Part shown: piece after piece, positions 17,322 to 27,357 of the stretch
Position numbering within the stretch: the stretch's first letter is position 1
Layout: each line of letters starts with the position of its first letter
DNA from: CF-162 sp963667205
Lineage (GTDB): Bacteria; Chloroflexota; Dehalococcoidia; SM23-28-2; RBG-16-64-32
Direction of reading: 5' to 3'
DNA length: 64,000 nucleotides
NCBI GenBank assembly: GCA_963667205.1
Contig: OY762959.1
Coordinates: forward strand, 2,356,001-2,420,000
The notes under the pieces: model-generated
What the model saw: the letters and a program-made list of their open reading frames with translations, nothing else
Told to the model about the DNA's origin: nothing
Database searches by the model: none
Made by a program: the position numbers and the translations under genes

Positions 17322-18302
17322 ATGCCCGCGGGCCTTGCCACCTACATCCTCCGGCGGCTCCTGCTGCTGCCCGTCATCCTCCTGATCGTCTCTTTCGTGA
17401 CGTTTGCCCTCGGCCGCTACGCGCCCGTCGACTACGTCGAGATCCAGGCCGGCCCGCGCGCCCAGCCGGAGACGATCGAGCGCATTCGCGAGGAGCGCGG
17501 CCTGAACGACCCGGTGCCGGTGCAGTACGTGCGCTACATGGGCAACGTCCTCACGGGCGATCTCGGAGTGAGCACTCGCTATCAGGGCTTCCCCGTCGAG
17601 GACGTGATCTTCCCGCGGATGTGGATCTCGCTGCAGTACAACGCCGTGGTGCTTGTGCTCACGTTTGCGATCGGTCTGCCGATGGGCACGTGGGCGGCGA
17701 TGCGCCGGGGGACGTGGCAAGACCCGTTATCGATCGGCGTCTTGCTCGTCTTCGCATCGGCGCCGGTGCTGATCTCGATACCGCTCCTGCAATGGCTGTT
17801 CGCCGTCAAACTGGGGGTGCTGCCTTCGGGCGGCTGGTCTGAGGCGGAGTACTTGGGGGTCGAGCTGGGACTCTTCTCGAAACACGCCGTCTTACCGATC
17901 CTTGCGCTCACCTTACCGGGCGTCGCCGGCATCGCGCGCTACATGCGAGGGCAGGTGCTGGAGGTGCTGGACCAGGACTTCGTGCGGACAGCGAACGCCA
18001 AAGGGTTGCAGGCGGGCGTCGTCGTCACGCGGCACGTGGCGCGGAACGCCCTGCTCCCGATCGTCACGATTCTGGGTTTCGAGCTGGCGGCGCTGATCGG
18101 CGGCTCGATCTTCATCGAAACGCTGCTCGGCATCCCCGGCATCGGGCTCCTGGCGTTTGAGTCGATCAAATCGCGCGACTACGACACGATCACGGCGATC
18201 GTCCTCGTTGGCTCGACGATCTTCGTGCTGACGATGCTGCTTATCGATATCGCCTACGGCTTCATCGACCCGCGGATCAGGGTGGAGGGTTCGATCTCGT
18301 GA
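17322..18302 (+). CDS. ABC transporter permease, DppB type
   Basis: A 326-residue permease with the usual N-terminal helix (YILRRLLLLPVILLIVSFVTFAL), the ERIREERGLNDPVPVQY segment and the cytoplasmic EAA loop (TANAKGLQAGVVVTRHVARNALLP) that contacts the ATPase. It should form half of the membrane channel with the next gene. It starts 12 bp after the binding-protein gene and overlaps the downstream permease by 4 bp. Confidence 0.93.
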   Translation: MPAGLATYILRRLLLLPVILLIVSFVTFALGRYAPVDYVEIQAGPRAQPETIERIREERGLNDPVPVQYVRYMGNVLTGDLGVSTRYQGFPVEDVIFPRMWISLQYNAVVLVLTFAIGLPMGTWAAMRRGTWQDPLSIGVLLVFASAPVLISIPLLQWLFAVKLGVLPSGGWSEAEYLGVELGLFSKHAVLPILALTLPGVAGIARYMRGQVLEVLDQDFVRTANAKGLQAGVVVTRHVARNALLPIVTILGFELAALIGGSIFIETLLGIPGIGLLAFESIKSRDYDTITAIVLVGSTIFVLTMLLIDIAYGFIDPRIRVEGSIS

Positions 18303-19264
18303 GCTACGCCGAGACCTCGCCCACGCCGTTTGAGGCCGAGCCGCTCAAGAACCCGAGCTACCGGGTGCTGCGGCGGCTCCTGCGCCGACCGGTCGCGGTC
18401 GTGGCGATCCTGATCATCGTCGTCATCTACGGTGCGGGGGTACTCGCGCCATGGGTGGCGCCGTACGGATTCAACGAGGCCGACTTCCGCAACCGCTACG
18501 CCGAGCCGTCGCTCGAGCACCCGCTGGGCACCGACAATCTCGGCCGCGACCTCCTTTCGCGCGCGATCTGGTCCGCGCAGACGACGGTGATCGTCTCCGT
18601 GGCGGCGGTGCTCACGGGCGGCCTCTTCCTGGGCGTGACCGCCGGCCTCGCCGCTGGCTACGCCGGCGGGCGGACGGATTCGATCATCATGCGAGCGGCC
18701 GACACGTTCGCCTCGGTGCCGACTATCCTGCTCGTGCTGATCATCACCGCGACGTTATTGCCGCGTATCGTCGAGCTGGCGCGCGACGTGGAGGACTTAA
18801 CGGGCTTCGATTGGATTGTGAGCTCCGGCATGCCCAGCTACTTCCTGGTCTTCGGTGCGCTGGCGATCTTCGGCTGGACGGGCATCGCGCGCGTCGTCCG
18901 CTCGCAGGTGCTGGCGCTGCGGCAGGAGCCGTTCGTGATCTCCGCGCGCGCTTCCGGCGCCGGGACGCCGCGCCTCCTCTTCCTGCACCTGTTGCCGAAC
19001 CTGACGAACCTGCTGCTGGTCTCGTTCACGCTGTCCTTCGGCGGGCTGGCGACGGCTGAGGTGGGGCTCACTTTCCTGGGCATCGGCGTGCAGCCGCCGC
19101 ACCCCAGCTTCGGGCTCATGGTCTCCGAGGGCGTCGGCCTCAGCAACGTCCGCGAGCACACGACGCTGATCCTCGTTCCGACGGCCTTCATCGTGATGCT
19201 CGTGATGTCGTTCAACCTGCTCGGCGACCAGCTCACCGATGTGCTCTCGCCGCGCCACCGCTAG
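18299..19264 (+). CDS. ABC transporter permease, DppC type
   Basis: A 321-residue partner permease. It has the characteristic LEHPLGTDNLGRDLLSR segment before the core helices and an EAA loop (SARASGAGTPRLLFLHLLPN). The start GTG overlaps the stop of the DppB-type gene in a GTGA junction. The two ATPase genes that usually complete such operons are absent: the next gene is an acetyltransferase. The transporter must therefore borrow ATPases encoded elsewhere. Confidence 0.93.
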   Translation: MSYAETSPTPFEAEPLKNPSYRVLRRLLRRPVAVVAILIIVVIYGAGVLAPWVAPYGFNEADFRNRYAEPSLEHPLGTDNLGRDLLSRAIWSAQTTVIVSVAAVLTGGLFLGVTAGLAAGYAGGRTDSIIMRAADTFASVPTILLVLIITATLLPRIVELARDVEDLTGFDWIVSSGMPSYFLVFGALAIFGWTGIARVVRSQVLALRQEPFVISARASGAGTPRLLFLHLLPNLTNLLLVSFTLSFGGLATAEVGLTFLGIGVQPPHPSFGLMVSEGVGLSNVREHTTLILVPTAFIVMLVMSFNLLGDQLTDVLSPRHR

Positions 19265-19266
19265 CG

Positions 19267-19272
19267 TATAAT
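19267..19272 (+). promoter_or_regulatory. -10 element TATAAT before the GNAT gene, leaderless layout
   Basis: A perfect TATAAT lies 2 bp after the upstream permease stop and 9 nt before the ATG at 19282. Confidence 0.45.
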
Positions 19273-19281
19273 CCGCCCGTC

Positions 19282-19752
19282 ATGGAAGGACGGCTAGAGG
19301 CGGCGGACGCCGCGTGTATCGAAGCGCAGTGGCGCAGGCTCTGGGGCTTGCCGGTCGTCTCCCTGAACCGCCATTACGAGCCGGCGGACGTCGAAGGGCT
19401 GGTGTACCGGGACGATGGTGGCGAAGTTACCGGCCTCGTTACCTGGCACGTGGACGGTGATTGCGCCGAGATCGTCACGGTCGACGCCTTCGAGCAAGGG
19501 CGGCACGTCGGCGGCCGCCTGCTGCGGGGCGCCGAAGAAGAGCTGCGCAAACAGGGGGCCGAGCGGGTGAGGATTATGACGACGAACGACAACCTCCGCG
19601 CGATCGCTTTCTACGTCCGCAGCGGCTACCGGCTCGTCGCCGTGCACCTCGACGCCATGAAGCGGGTCCGCGAGGTCAAGCCCGGCCTGCCGGAGACGGG
19701 CCTCGATGGACTGCCGCTGCGAGACGTCATCGAGCTGGTCAAGGAGCTCTGA
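19282..19752 (+). CDS. GNAT family N-acetyltransferase
   Basis: A 156-residue GNAT protein. The strand 4/acetyl-CoA region is visible as AEIVTVDAFEQGRHVGGRLLRGAEEEL, including a QxRxVG-type pyrophosphate-binding turn, and the later ERVRIMTTNDNLRAIAFYVRSGYRLV is the typical N-x-x-A-x-x-F-Y motif. The acceptor is unknown. It has its own leaderless-type promoter and is followed after 2 bp by a second, broken GNAT gene. Confidence 0.85.
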   Translation: MEGRLEAADAACIEAQWRRLWGLPVVSLNRHYEPADVEGLVYRDDGGEVTGLVTWHVDGDCAEIVTVDAFEQGRHVGGRLLRGAEEELRKQGAERVRIMTTNDNLRAIAFYVRSGYRLVAVHLDAMKRVREVKPGLPETGLDGLPLRDVIELVKEL

Positions 19753-19754
19753 GC

Positions 19755-20300
19755 GTGGACGGGGAGATTACGTTCGTGCGGCTCACGCGCGAGGACCTGC
19801 CGCAGATGCAGCGCTGGCTGAACAACCCCATTGTCTCCGAGTTCTACGGCGTCGGCGACGACAACCGTCCGAACCCAACGATGGAAGAAGTCATCGAAGA
19901 GTACAAAGAAAACTTCGTGCCTGAGCCGAAGAACCTCGCCTTCATCATCCACGTCGAAGGCCGCGCCGCCGGCTACGTCCAGTGCTACCGCGTGGGCGAC
20001 TACCCCGACTACGCGAAGGAGCTGGCCGAAGACCCGGACGCCTGGGCGATCGACATCTTCATCGGCGAAGACGGCGTGCGTGAGTAGGGCCTCGGCCGGC
20101 GGGCGATCGAGCAGCTCCTGGAGGAGCAGGTTTTCTCGCAGCCCGATGTGCAGACCTGCTTCATCTGCCCCGATCCCAAGAACGAGCGCGCGAAGCGAGC
20201 ATACGAGAAAGCCGGCTGCCGCTATGTGAAGACGGTCTGGCTGGGGTCGGAGAAAGGGTTCGAGTATGTAATGCGACGCGACCGCGCGCGGCCGGCCTGA
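19755..20300 (+). pseudogene. AAC(6')-like GNAT acetyltransferase interrupted by an in-frame TAG
   Basis: A GTG at 19755 opens a frame of 110 codons that stops at TAG (20085-20087). The same frame then continues without a stop for 70 codons to a TGA at 20298-20300, and the joined 180-codon product reads as one AAC(6')-type GNAT: LTREDLPQMQRWLNNPIV, AWAIDIFIGE, then GLGRRAIEQLLEE and NERAKRAYEKAGCRYVK. The amber codon falls inside the acetyl-CoA-binding R-x-x-G-x-G turn (VRE-stop-GLG), so the short product should be inactive. Either the gene is freshly broken or the base is a sequencing error. Normal members act on aminoglycosides or on other amines such as siderophore precursors. Confidence 0.8.
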
Positions 20301-20371
20301 AGCTCACGTGACGTTCCTTGGGTGCGGATTTCGGCGTGTCATCGCGCCTCGTTCGTACCTGAGCCCCATGC

Positions 20372-20377
20372 TACAAT
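20372..20377 (+). promoter_or_regulatory. -10 element of tig, leaderless layout
   Basis: TACAAT ends 7 nt before the GTG at 20385, placing the transcript start next to the start codon. Confidence 0.4.
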
Positions 20378-20384
20378 CGAATGC

Positions 20385-21797
20385 GTGAAGGTATCCACGC
20401 AACGCCTGCCGGAGAGCCAGGTTCTCATCGAAATCGAAGTCGACGGGAAGCAGCTTGAGCGCTCGATGGACCGGGCTTATCGCAAGCTCGTCCAGCGCAT
20501 CGATGTTCCGGGCTTCCGCAAAGGGAAGACTCCGCGCGCGATGCTCGAACGCCACATCGGCCGCGAAAGGCTACTCCAGGAGGCGATCGATCTCCTCGTG
20601 CCGGAGGCCTACAACCAGGCCCTGGAAGAGAACGATATCGACGCCATCGACCAGCCCCAGATCGAGATGACGGGCTCCGAGCCGCTGTCCTTCAAGGCGA
20701 CCGTGCCCGTACGCCCGACGATCGACCTCGGAGACTACAAGGCGCTGCGGGTGCCTCTCGAAGCGGCCGAAGTCGAAGAAGAGGACGTTGAGCAGTCTGT
20801 CGACGAGCTGCGGAGGCGCTACGCCGTGCACGAGCCCGTCGACCGCGCCGTCGCCGTCGGCGACATCATCCGCGCCTCTCTGCGAATGGTCGTCGATCAG
20901 CGCGAGGTCTACAACGACGACGACGTAGAGCTGCACCTGCGCGAGGGCCAGACGATCATGCTGCCGGGCCTGGCTGAGGCGATCACCGGGGCGACGAAGG
21001 GCAAGCCGCTGGAAGTCGGCCTCGAGATGCCGGAAGAAGAGAGTGGCCAGCTGGCGGGCAAGACCGTGAACGCCAGCGTAACCGTCAAAGAGATCAAGGA
21101 AGAGAAGCTGCCGGCGCTGGACGACGAGTTCGCCAAGAGCGTCGGCGAAGGCTTCGCCACGCTGCTCGAACTTCGCGACCGCGTACGGACCGACATCAAG
21201 GAGCGCCTCGAAGCGCAGGCGGAAGAAGCCTACCGCGAGAAGGTGATCGCCTCGCTGGCGGACGCCGCGGGGACGATCGAGTTCCCGCCGGTCCTGATCG
21301 ACCGCGAAGTCGATCGTCTGATCCGCGAGCAGGCGCGCAACAGCGGCGTCGAGGTCAAGCGCTACCTGGAGCTGGTAAAGCAAACACCGGAGCAGATACG
21401 TGAAGAGGTCGGTCCGGCGGCGTCCGAGCGGGTGCGCCGCTCCCTGGCTCTCGCCGAGCTGGCCGAAGCCGAGGGCATCGAAGTCGGTGAAGATGCAATC
21501 GACGCCGAGATCGAGAAAATCATCCAGCAGGCCACGGGCAGCAGCGATGAGCAGGGTGAGCGCTACCGGCGCCTCTTCGACTCGCAGGAAGCGCGCGCCT
21601 CGCTGGGTAACTCCCTGATGACGCGCCGCACGCTCGACCGGCTGGTAGAGATAACGAGCGACGGTGCCGGAGCGAAGGCCGACGTTGCCGAGAAGCCCAA
21701 ATCCAGGGCGACGGGCAAAACAACCAGGCCCAAAGCTGCGTCTACAAAGAAGAGCCCCAAAGCGAAGAAGACCGAGACTAAAGAGGAGGACTCGTGA
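20385..21797 (+). CDS. tig: trigger factor, ribosome-associated chaperone and peptidyl-prolyl isomerase
   Basis: A 470-residue protein. The N-terminal ribosome-docking loop GFRKGK is at residues 43-48, followed by the PPIase region (GDIIRASLRMVVDQ) and the long helical arms (FATLLELRDRVRTDIKERLEAQ). I use the GTG at 20385 because it follows the -10 box at the leaderless distance; the open frame runs 63 bp further left. The C-terminus ends in a Lys/Thr/Ser-rich tail of about 40 residues not present in E. coli trigger factor. Its stop overlaps the clpP start (GTGA), giving the common tig-clpP-clpX operon. Confidence 0.95.
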   Translation: MKVSTQRLPESQVLIEIEVDGKQLERSMDRAYRKLVQRIDVPGFRKGKTPRAMLERHIGRERLLQEAIDLLVPEAYNQALEENDIDAIDQPQIEMTGSEPLSFKATVPVRPTIDLGDYKALRVPLEAAEVEEEDVEQSVDELRRRYAVHEPVDRAVAVGDIIRASLRMVVDQREVYNDDDVELHLREGQTIMLPGLAEAITGATKGKPLEVGLEMPEEESGQLAGKTVNASVTVKEIKEEKLPALDDEFAKSVGEGFATLLELRDRVRTDIKERLEAQAEEAYREKVIASLADAAGTIEFPPVLIDREVDRLIREQARNSGVEVKRYLELVKQTPEQIREEVGPAASERVRRSLALAELAEAEGIEVGEDAIDAEIEKIIQQATGSSDEQGERYRRLFDSQEARASLGNSLMTRRTLDRLVEITSDGAGAKADVAEKPKSRATGKTTRPKAASTKKSPKAKKTETKEEDS

Positions 21798-22450
21798 GCC
21801 GCGACATTCAGAACATCGTTCCATACGTCGTCGAGCAGGGCGCTCGTGGCGAGCGCGCGTACGACATATTCTCGCTCCTCCTCAAGGAGCGCATCGTTTT
21901 CCTGGGGACGCCGATCGACGACCAGATCGCGAACCTGATCATCGCCCAGCTGCTGTACCTCGACCGCGAGGACCCGGATAAGGACGTCAACATGTACATC
22001 CACTCCCCCGGTGGAGTGGTCAGTGCCGGGCTGGCGATCTACGACACCATGCAGCTGATGAAGAGCGACGTGGCGACGATCTGCGTCGGCAGCTGCGCCA
22101 GCATGGGGACCGTTCTCCTCTGCGCCGGAGCAAAAGGCAAGCGCTACGCCCTGCCCAACAGCACGATCCACATTCACCAGGCGATCATCCGCGGCATGGG
22201 CGGCCAGGCGACGGACGTGGAGATCCACGCCAAGGAGGTCCTGCGCCAGAACCATCTGATCCGCGAGGTGCTGGCGAAGCACACCGGCCAGGACATCGAG
22301 TCGATCATTCGCGACACCGACCGCGACTTCTTCATGGACGCCAACTCCGCAAAGGAGTACGGCCTGATCGATGAGATCCTGCAGTCGGCCGAGCCGAAGG
22401 AACCGAAGAAGGAAAAGGCCGGGACGAACAGCGACGGAGCGAAGGCTTAG
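21794..22450 (+). CDS. clpP: ATP-dependent Clp protease proteolytic subunit
   Basis: A 218-residue serine protease. Catalytic Ser103 lies in SCASMG, His128 in HIHQA and Asp178 in DTDRDFFM. The oxyanion motif SPGG is present at 71-74. It forms the double-heptamer chamber that degrades substrates unfolded by ClpX, encoded next. Start GTG overlaps the tig stop, and clpX begins 4 bp after its stop. The C-terminal Lys/Glu-rich tail is variable. Confidence 0.96.
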   Translation: MSRDIQNIVPYVVEQGARGERAYDIFSLLLKERIVFLGTPIDDQIANLIIAQLLYLDREDPDKDVNMYIHSPGGVVSAGLAIYDTMQLMKSDVATICVGSCASMGTVLLCAGAKGKRYALPNSTIHIHQAIIRGMGGQATDVEIHAKEVLRQNHLIREVLAKHTGQDIESIIRDTDRDFFMDANSAKEYGLIDEILQSAEPKEPKKEKAGTNSDGAKA

Positions 22451-22454
22451 AAGG

Positions 22455-23780
<1,326 letters not shown>

Positions 23781-23860
23781 CGGCGCCCCGAACCCTCGCC
23801 AGCCGGACAAGAAACCCTGCTACCTGCCCCTTCACGTCCGTGTGCTATCCTTTTCAGACG

Positions 23861-24616
23861 ATGGCCAAACGCAGACTCGATACGCTGCTCGTCGACCGTG
23901 GGCTCGCTGAGAGCCCCGAGAAGGCGCAGGCGCTCGTCATGGCGGGCGTAGTGCGCGTCAACGAGCGACCGGCCCCGAAACCGGGCGTCCTCGTCGCTGA
24001 CGACGTCTCAGTCGATGTCGCAGAGGGCCCGCGCTTCGTCGGCCGCGGCGGCGTGAAGCTCGACCACGCGCTCGAGGCGTTTGCCATCGACGTGAGCGGC
24101 CTCGCGGCGGCGGATGTCGGTTCTTCGACCGGTGGCTTCACGGATTGCCTCCTGAAACGCGGAGCGTCGCGCGTCTACGCGATCGACGTCGGCCGCGGCC
24201 AGCTCGACTACAAGCTGCGGCAGGACCCGCGCGTCGTCGTCATGGAAGGTGTCAACGCGCGCGAGCTGTCGCTGGCGGAGCGCGTCGACTTCGCTGCGGT
24301 CGACGTTTCGTTCATCTCGTTGCGGCTGGTGCTTCCGGCCGTGGCCGGTGCGCTGATGCGCGAGACCGCCAACCGCGGATCCGGCACGATCGTCGCGCTG
24401 TTCAAGCCGCAGTTCGAAGCGGCGAAGGAAGAAGTTCCGCGCGCGGGCGTGATCAAGGCGCCCCTCATGCACGCGACCCTGATCGGCCGCTTCGTCCGCT
24501 GGTGCACCGATAACGGTTTCCGCGTGCTCTCGATGGCCGCTTCGCCGATCCTCGGCGCCGAAGGCAACCGTGAGTTCCTCTTCTGGCTGCGGCCGCCGGG
24601 AGGCGACGGCGCGTGA
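23861..24616 (+). CDS. tlyA: TlyA family rRNA 2'-O-methyltransferase
   Basis: A 251-residue protein with an N-terminal S4 RNA-binding domain (RRLDTLLVDRGLAESPEKAQ) and a FtsJ-like methyltransferase domain carrying ADVGSSTGGFTDCLL and FAAVDVSFISL. TlyA proteins methylate cytidine 2'-OH groups in 16S and 23S rRNA (capreomycin-sensitivity sites). I start at the ATG at 23861; a longer frame to the left overlaps clpX and is not homologous. It heads an operon with nadK and a NUDIX gene, joined by GTGA overlaps. Confidence 0.92.
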   Translation: MAKRRLDTLLVDRGLAESPEKAQALVMAGVVRVNERPAPKPGVLVADDVSVDVAEGPRFVGRGGVKLDHALEAFAIDVSGLAAADVGSSTGGFTDCLLKRGASRVYAIDVGRGQLDYKLRQDPRVVVMEGVNARELSLAERVDFAAVDVSFISLRLVLPAVAGALMRETANRGSGTIVALFKPQFEAAKEEVPRAGVIKAPLMHATLIGRFVRWCTDNGFRVLSMAASPILGAEGNREFLFWLRPPGGDGA

Positions 24617-25503
24617 AGAAGATCGGGATCTTCGTCCACTTGCGGTCAGAGGCGGCGGGCAAGCTCGCCGGCGACTTGCGTGAGCACCTGGCCGCGCACG
24701 GCGCCGATGACGTCTGGGTCTCGTCCGATTGGGAGGCGAGCGACTTGCAGACGCAGATCCCGGGAACAGAGCTGCTCATCTGCCTGGGCGGCGACGGGAC
24801 CGTCCTGCACGCGGCGCGCTCCGTCATCCCCCACGAGGTCCCGATCCTCGGCGTGAACATGGGCCGGCTGGGTTTCCTGGCGGAAGTGCGGCCGGCTGAC
24901 CTGAAAGACTACCTGCCGCGTCTCCTCGCGGGCGACTACCGGGTGGAGTCGCGGACGATGCTGCAGACGAAGGTGCCCGACTGGGGGGTCACGTACCATG
25001 CGCTCAACGACGCCGTAGTCGGCCGCAAGACCGTCAGCCGGCCGGTCTACGTGGACGTCACGGCGAACGGCACGCGGCTGGCGATTCACCGCTGCGACGC
25101 CGTGATCGTGGCGACGGCGACGGGCAGCACGGCCTACTCGCTCTCCGCCGCCGGACCGATACTGCACCCGGAGTCGGCCGACCTGATCATCACGCCCGTC
25201 TCGACGCACATGGCGGTCGCGCGGCCGATCGTGATGCCGCCAGAAACGACGATCGACCTCACTGTGAGCGCCGACAAGGACGCGATCGTCAGCGTCGACG
25301 GACAGATCGACCACGATCTGGAATCCGGCCAGACGGTGACGATCTGCGGTAGCGCCCACTCCGCGCGCTTCGTGCGCTTCTCGGAGCCAAGAGACTACTA
25401 CGCGATGCTGTCCGAGCGGCTCGACTGGCTGCGCCCCCTGAGGACGACCGACAACCCCGATCTCTTCGACCTTGACCTCGACCTCGCGGCGACGCCGCAG
25501 TGA
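24613..25503 (+). CDS. nadK: NAD kinase
   Basis: A 296-residue enzyme that phosphorylates NAD to NADP. It has the GGDGT motif (59-63) that holds the triphosphate and catalytic aspartate, NMGRLGFLAEV, and the C-terminal TPVSTHMAVARPIV region. The start GTG overlaps the tlyA stop and its own stop overlaps the next GTG, so the three genes are translationally coupled. The tlyA-nadK order is common in Gram-positive and Chloroflexota genomes. Confidence 0.95.
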   Translation: MKKIGIFVHLRSEAAGKLAGDLREHLAAHGADDVWVSSDWEASDLQTQIPGTELLICLGGDGTVLHAARSVIPHEVPILGVNMGRLGFLAEVRPADLKDYLPRLLAGDYRVESRTMLQTKVPDWGVTYHALNDAVVGRKTVSRPVYVDVTANGTRLAIHRCDAVIVATATGSTAYSLSAAGPILHPESADLIITPVSTHMAVARPIVMPPETTIDLTVSADKDAIVSVDGQIDHDLESGQTVTICGSAHSARFVRFSEPRDYYAMLSERLDWLRPLRTTDNPDLFDLDLDLAATPQ

Positions 25504-26073
25504 TCGAGGACCGCGAACCCGCCGCCGAGCGCGTAATCGAGAGCAGCCGCATCTTCGAGGGGCGCATCTGCGCCCAGAGGGTCGACACAGTGGAGCTGGA
25601 GGGCGGGCGCTGGGCGACCCCGCGAGATCGTCGAGCACGATCCTGTAGTGGCGATCGTGCCGGTGGAAGCGGACGGATCGGTTGTGCTGATCCGGCAGTT
25701 CCGGCTGGCCACCGGCGGGGTGATGCTGGAGATACCGGCCGGCATCGTCGATCCCGGCGAAGACGCCCCAACGGCGGCTCAGCGCGAGCTGCGAGAGGAG
25801 ACCGGCTTGCGCGTTGCGAAGCTGACGCCGCTGGGCGAATTCTTCGCCTCGCCGGGCTTCCCCTCGGAGCTGATGACGGTCTTCCTGGCCGAGGAGCTGA
25901 CAGAGGCGCCGCTGGACGGCGACGACGAGGAAGACATCATCGTCCGCCGGGTGACGCTGGAGGAGGCGCTGCGGCTGGTCGAGTGCGGCGAGATCCGTGA
26001 CGCCAAGAGCGTCGCCGGCATACTGCTGGCGGCGCGACGCCTGGGCCAGGGGCGTGTGCGGAACTCACATTGA
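25500..26073 (+). pseudogene. NUDIX hydrolase (ADP-ribose pyrophosphatase type) with a one-base frameshift
   Basis: A GTG at 25500, overlapping the nadK stop, opens a frame coding about 40 residues of a NudF-like N-terminus (ESSRIFEGRICAQRVDTVEL). At the run of four C at 25618-25621 the homology moves to the next frame, which continues EIVEHDPVVAIVPVEADGSV to a stop at 26073. Removing one C restores a protein of about 190 residues. The NUDIX box is intact in the second half: GEDAPTAAQRELREETGL. The enzyme would split ADP-ribose or related dinucleotides. A homopolymer-length error in sequencing is as likely as a real lesion; internal restart at the ATG at 25648 would give only the catalytic part. 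Confidence 0.8.
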
Positions 26074-26098
26074 AGGTTATAGGAAACGTTGATAGAAT
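26070..26098 (+). promoter_or_regulatory. promoter of the sdh operon
   Basis: TTGAAG (26070-26075), a 17-bp spacer and TAGAAT (26093-26098) make one of the best sigma70-like promoters in the window, about 45 bp before the sdhC ATG. The -35 begins inside the last codons of the NUDIX gene. Confidence 0.5.
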
Positions 26099-26143
26099 GG
26101 CGGCGTAATCACGGGGATGATCAATAGCTCGGAGCGTGACTAG

Positions 26144-26950
26144 ATGGCCCAACTGGATAGGACGGTCAGTCCTCCTCACAGGCTCGGTTTCCTGCGCACC
26201 CTGCGTACCGATGCCTGGTGGTTTGAGCCGGCGCTCGTCGCGGCGGGGCTCACGGTCTTCTTGGGCTATCTGACCGTCAGCGCCTTTCTCGATGGCTGGG
26301 CGTACGAGATTGGGCCCTACCTGACGCCCGTGTTCGAACCGAAGCTGGCGGGCTCGTATGACGCCTGGTATTTCTCGCCGGCGCTGCTCATCCTCTGGGC
26401 GCCCGTCGGCTTCCGCGCGACGTGCTACTACTACCGCCGGGCGTACTACCGCTCGTACCTGCTGAGCCCGCCCGCCTGCGCCGTCGGCGACGCCGCGCCG
26501 AAGTACGGCGGCGAGTCCGGCTTCCCGCTGATTATGCAGAACCTGCACCGCTTCTTCATGTACGCCGCGCTCGTCTTCGTGGCGCTGCTCTGGATCGGCG
26601 CGGTGCGGGGCTTCTACAACACGGAAGGCATCATCGAGGGCCAGGCGGCGGAGACCGGGTGGGGCGTCGGCCTCGGCTCGCTCGTGATCGTGGTCAACGC
26701 GACGCTGCTCATGATGTACACGTTCAGCTGCCATTCGTTCCGGCACCTCGTCGGTGGCGGCCTCAACTGCTTTAGCTGCAGCGCCGTCAGTCGCACTCGC
26801 AAGCGCATCTGGGACCGCGTCTCCTTCTGGAACGAGTCTCACCGCACGTGGGCCTGGGCGAGCCTGATCTGGATCGTCTTCACGGACGTCTACATTCGCC
26901 TTGTCGCCAACGGCCACATCACCGACCCGAACACCTGGAGCGGGTTCTAG
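26144..26950 (+). CDS. sdhC: succinate dehydrogenase membrane anchor subunit (Sdh1-like, single large subunit)
   Basis: A 268-residue protein with about five membrane segments and several histidines within or next to them (residues in QNLHRFFMYAALV, SCHSFRHLVGG and NESHRTWAWAS), suitable for heme and quinone binding. Its position directly before sdhA and sdhB shows its role, and the sequence resembles the single large anchor found with actinobacterial Sdh1 enzymes rather than the small SdhC/SdhD pair of E. coli. A short CFSC motif (NCFSCSAVSR) faces the cytoplasm. A four-helix-bundle gene now separates it from sdhA. Confidence 0.8.
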   Translation: MAQLDRTVSPPHRLGFLRTLRTDAWWFEPALVAAGLTVFLGYLTVSAFLDGWAYEIGPYLTPVFEPKLAGSYDAWYFSPALLILWAPVGFRATCYYYRRAYYRSYLLSPPACAVGDAAPKYGGESGFPLIMQNLHRFFMYAALVFVALLWIGAVRGFYNTEGIIEGQAAETGWGVGLGSLVIVVNATLLMMYTFSCHSFRHLVGGGLNCFSCSAVSRTRKRIWDRVSFWNESHRTWAWASLIWIVFTDVYIRLVANGHITDPNTWSGF

Positions 26951-26952
26951 GT

Positions 26953-26983
26953 AGTGGATAGTGAGCAGTGGATAGTGAACAGT
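26953..26983 (+). repeat. left flanking repeat of the four-helix-bundle cassette
   Basis: Two tandem 14-bp units AGTGGATAGTGAGC (26953-26966) and AGTGGATAGTGAAC (26967-26980) are followed by a third AGT. The GTG start codon of the enclosed gene lies inside the second unit, so the repeat encodes the first residues of the protein. Confidence 0.7.
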
Positions 26984-27357
26984 CGGCGGTCCGGTCGCAT
27001 CGCGACCTTGTCGTTTGGCAGAAGGCGATGGATCTCGTCGATATGATATACACTCTCGCGGGCCGGCTTCCACCGGAAGAGAATTACGGCCTGCGGTCGC
27101 AGATGACGAGAGCCGCGGTTTCGGTGCCGGCAAACGTAGCGGAACGGTCTTCCCGAACCACGTCGAAGGACTTCGCGAACTTCCTCTCGAACGCAAAGGG
27201 CTCCGTCATGGAGCTGGAGACTCTTCTCACGGTCGCGCGGCGGCAGGACTTCGTACCCGAGTCTGAGTGCGGCCCGGCCTTCGCGCTGATCACCGAAGTG
27301 AGCAAGATGCTCACGAGCCTGCGCCGCCGCGTCCTCGAACGTAAGAGGAGAACGTAA
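26968..27357 (+). CDS. four-helix-bundle protein (23S rRNA intervening-sequence / S23 family)
   Basis: A 129-residue helical protein with the family hallmarks: HRDLVVWQKAMDLV near the N-terminus, YGLRSQMTRAAVSVPANVAE in the second helix, DFANFLSNAKGSVMELETLL in the third, and a terminal helix ending in a basic tail. Family members form pentamers or small bundles that bind nucleic acid and include Avd of diversity-generating retroelements and proteins encoded in 23S rRNA intervening sequences. The usual AEGxGR is AERSSR here. No reverse transcriptase or variable repeat lies nearby, so an Avd role is not supported. It is cotranscribed with sdhC and sdhA. Confidence 0.85.
   Translation: MDSEQSAVRSHRDLVVWQKAMDLVDMIYTLAGRLPPEENYGLRSQMTRAAVSVPANVAERSSRTTSKDFANFLSNAKGSVMELETLLTVARRQDFVPESECGPAFALITEVSKMLTSLRRRVLERKRRT

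Noticed and set aside
20085..20087. Pyrrolysine or programmed readthrough at TAG
   Set aside because: No pylT/pylS gene or other evidence for amber decoding is visible, and many genes here end normally at TAG.
26968..27357. Diversity-generating retroelement accessory protein (Avd)
   Set aside because: There is no reverse transcriptase gene, template repeat or variable repeat nearby.
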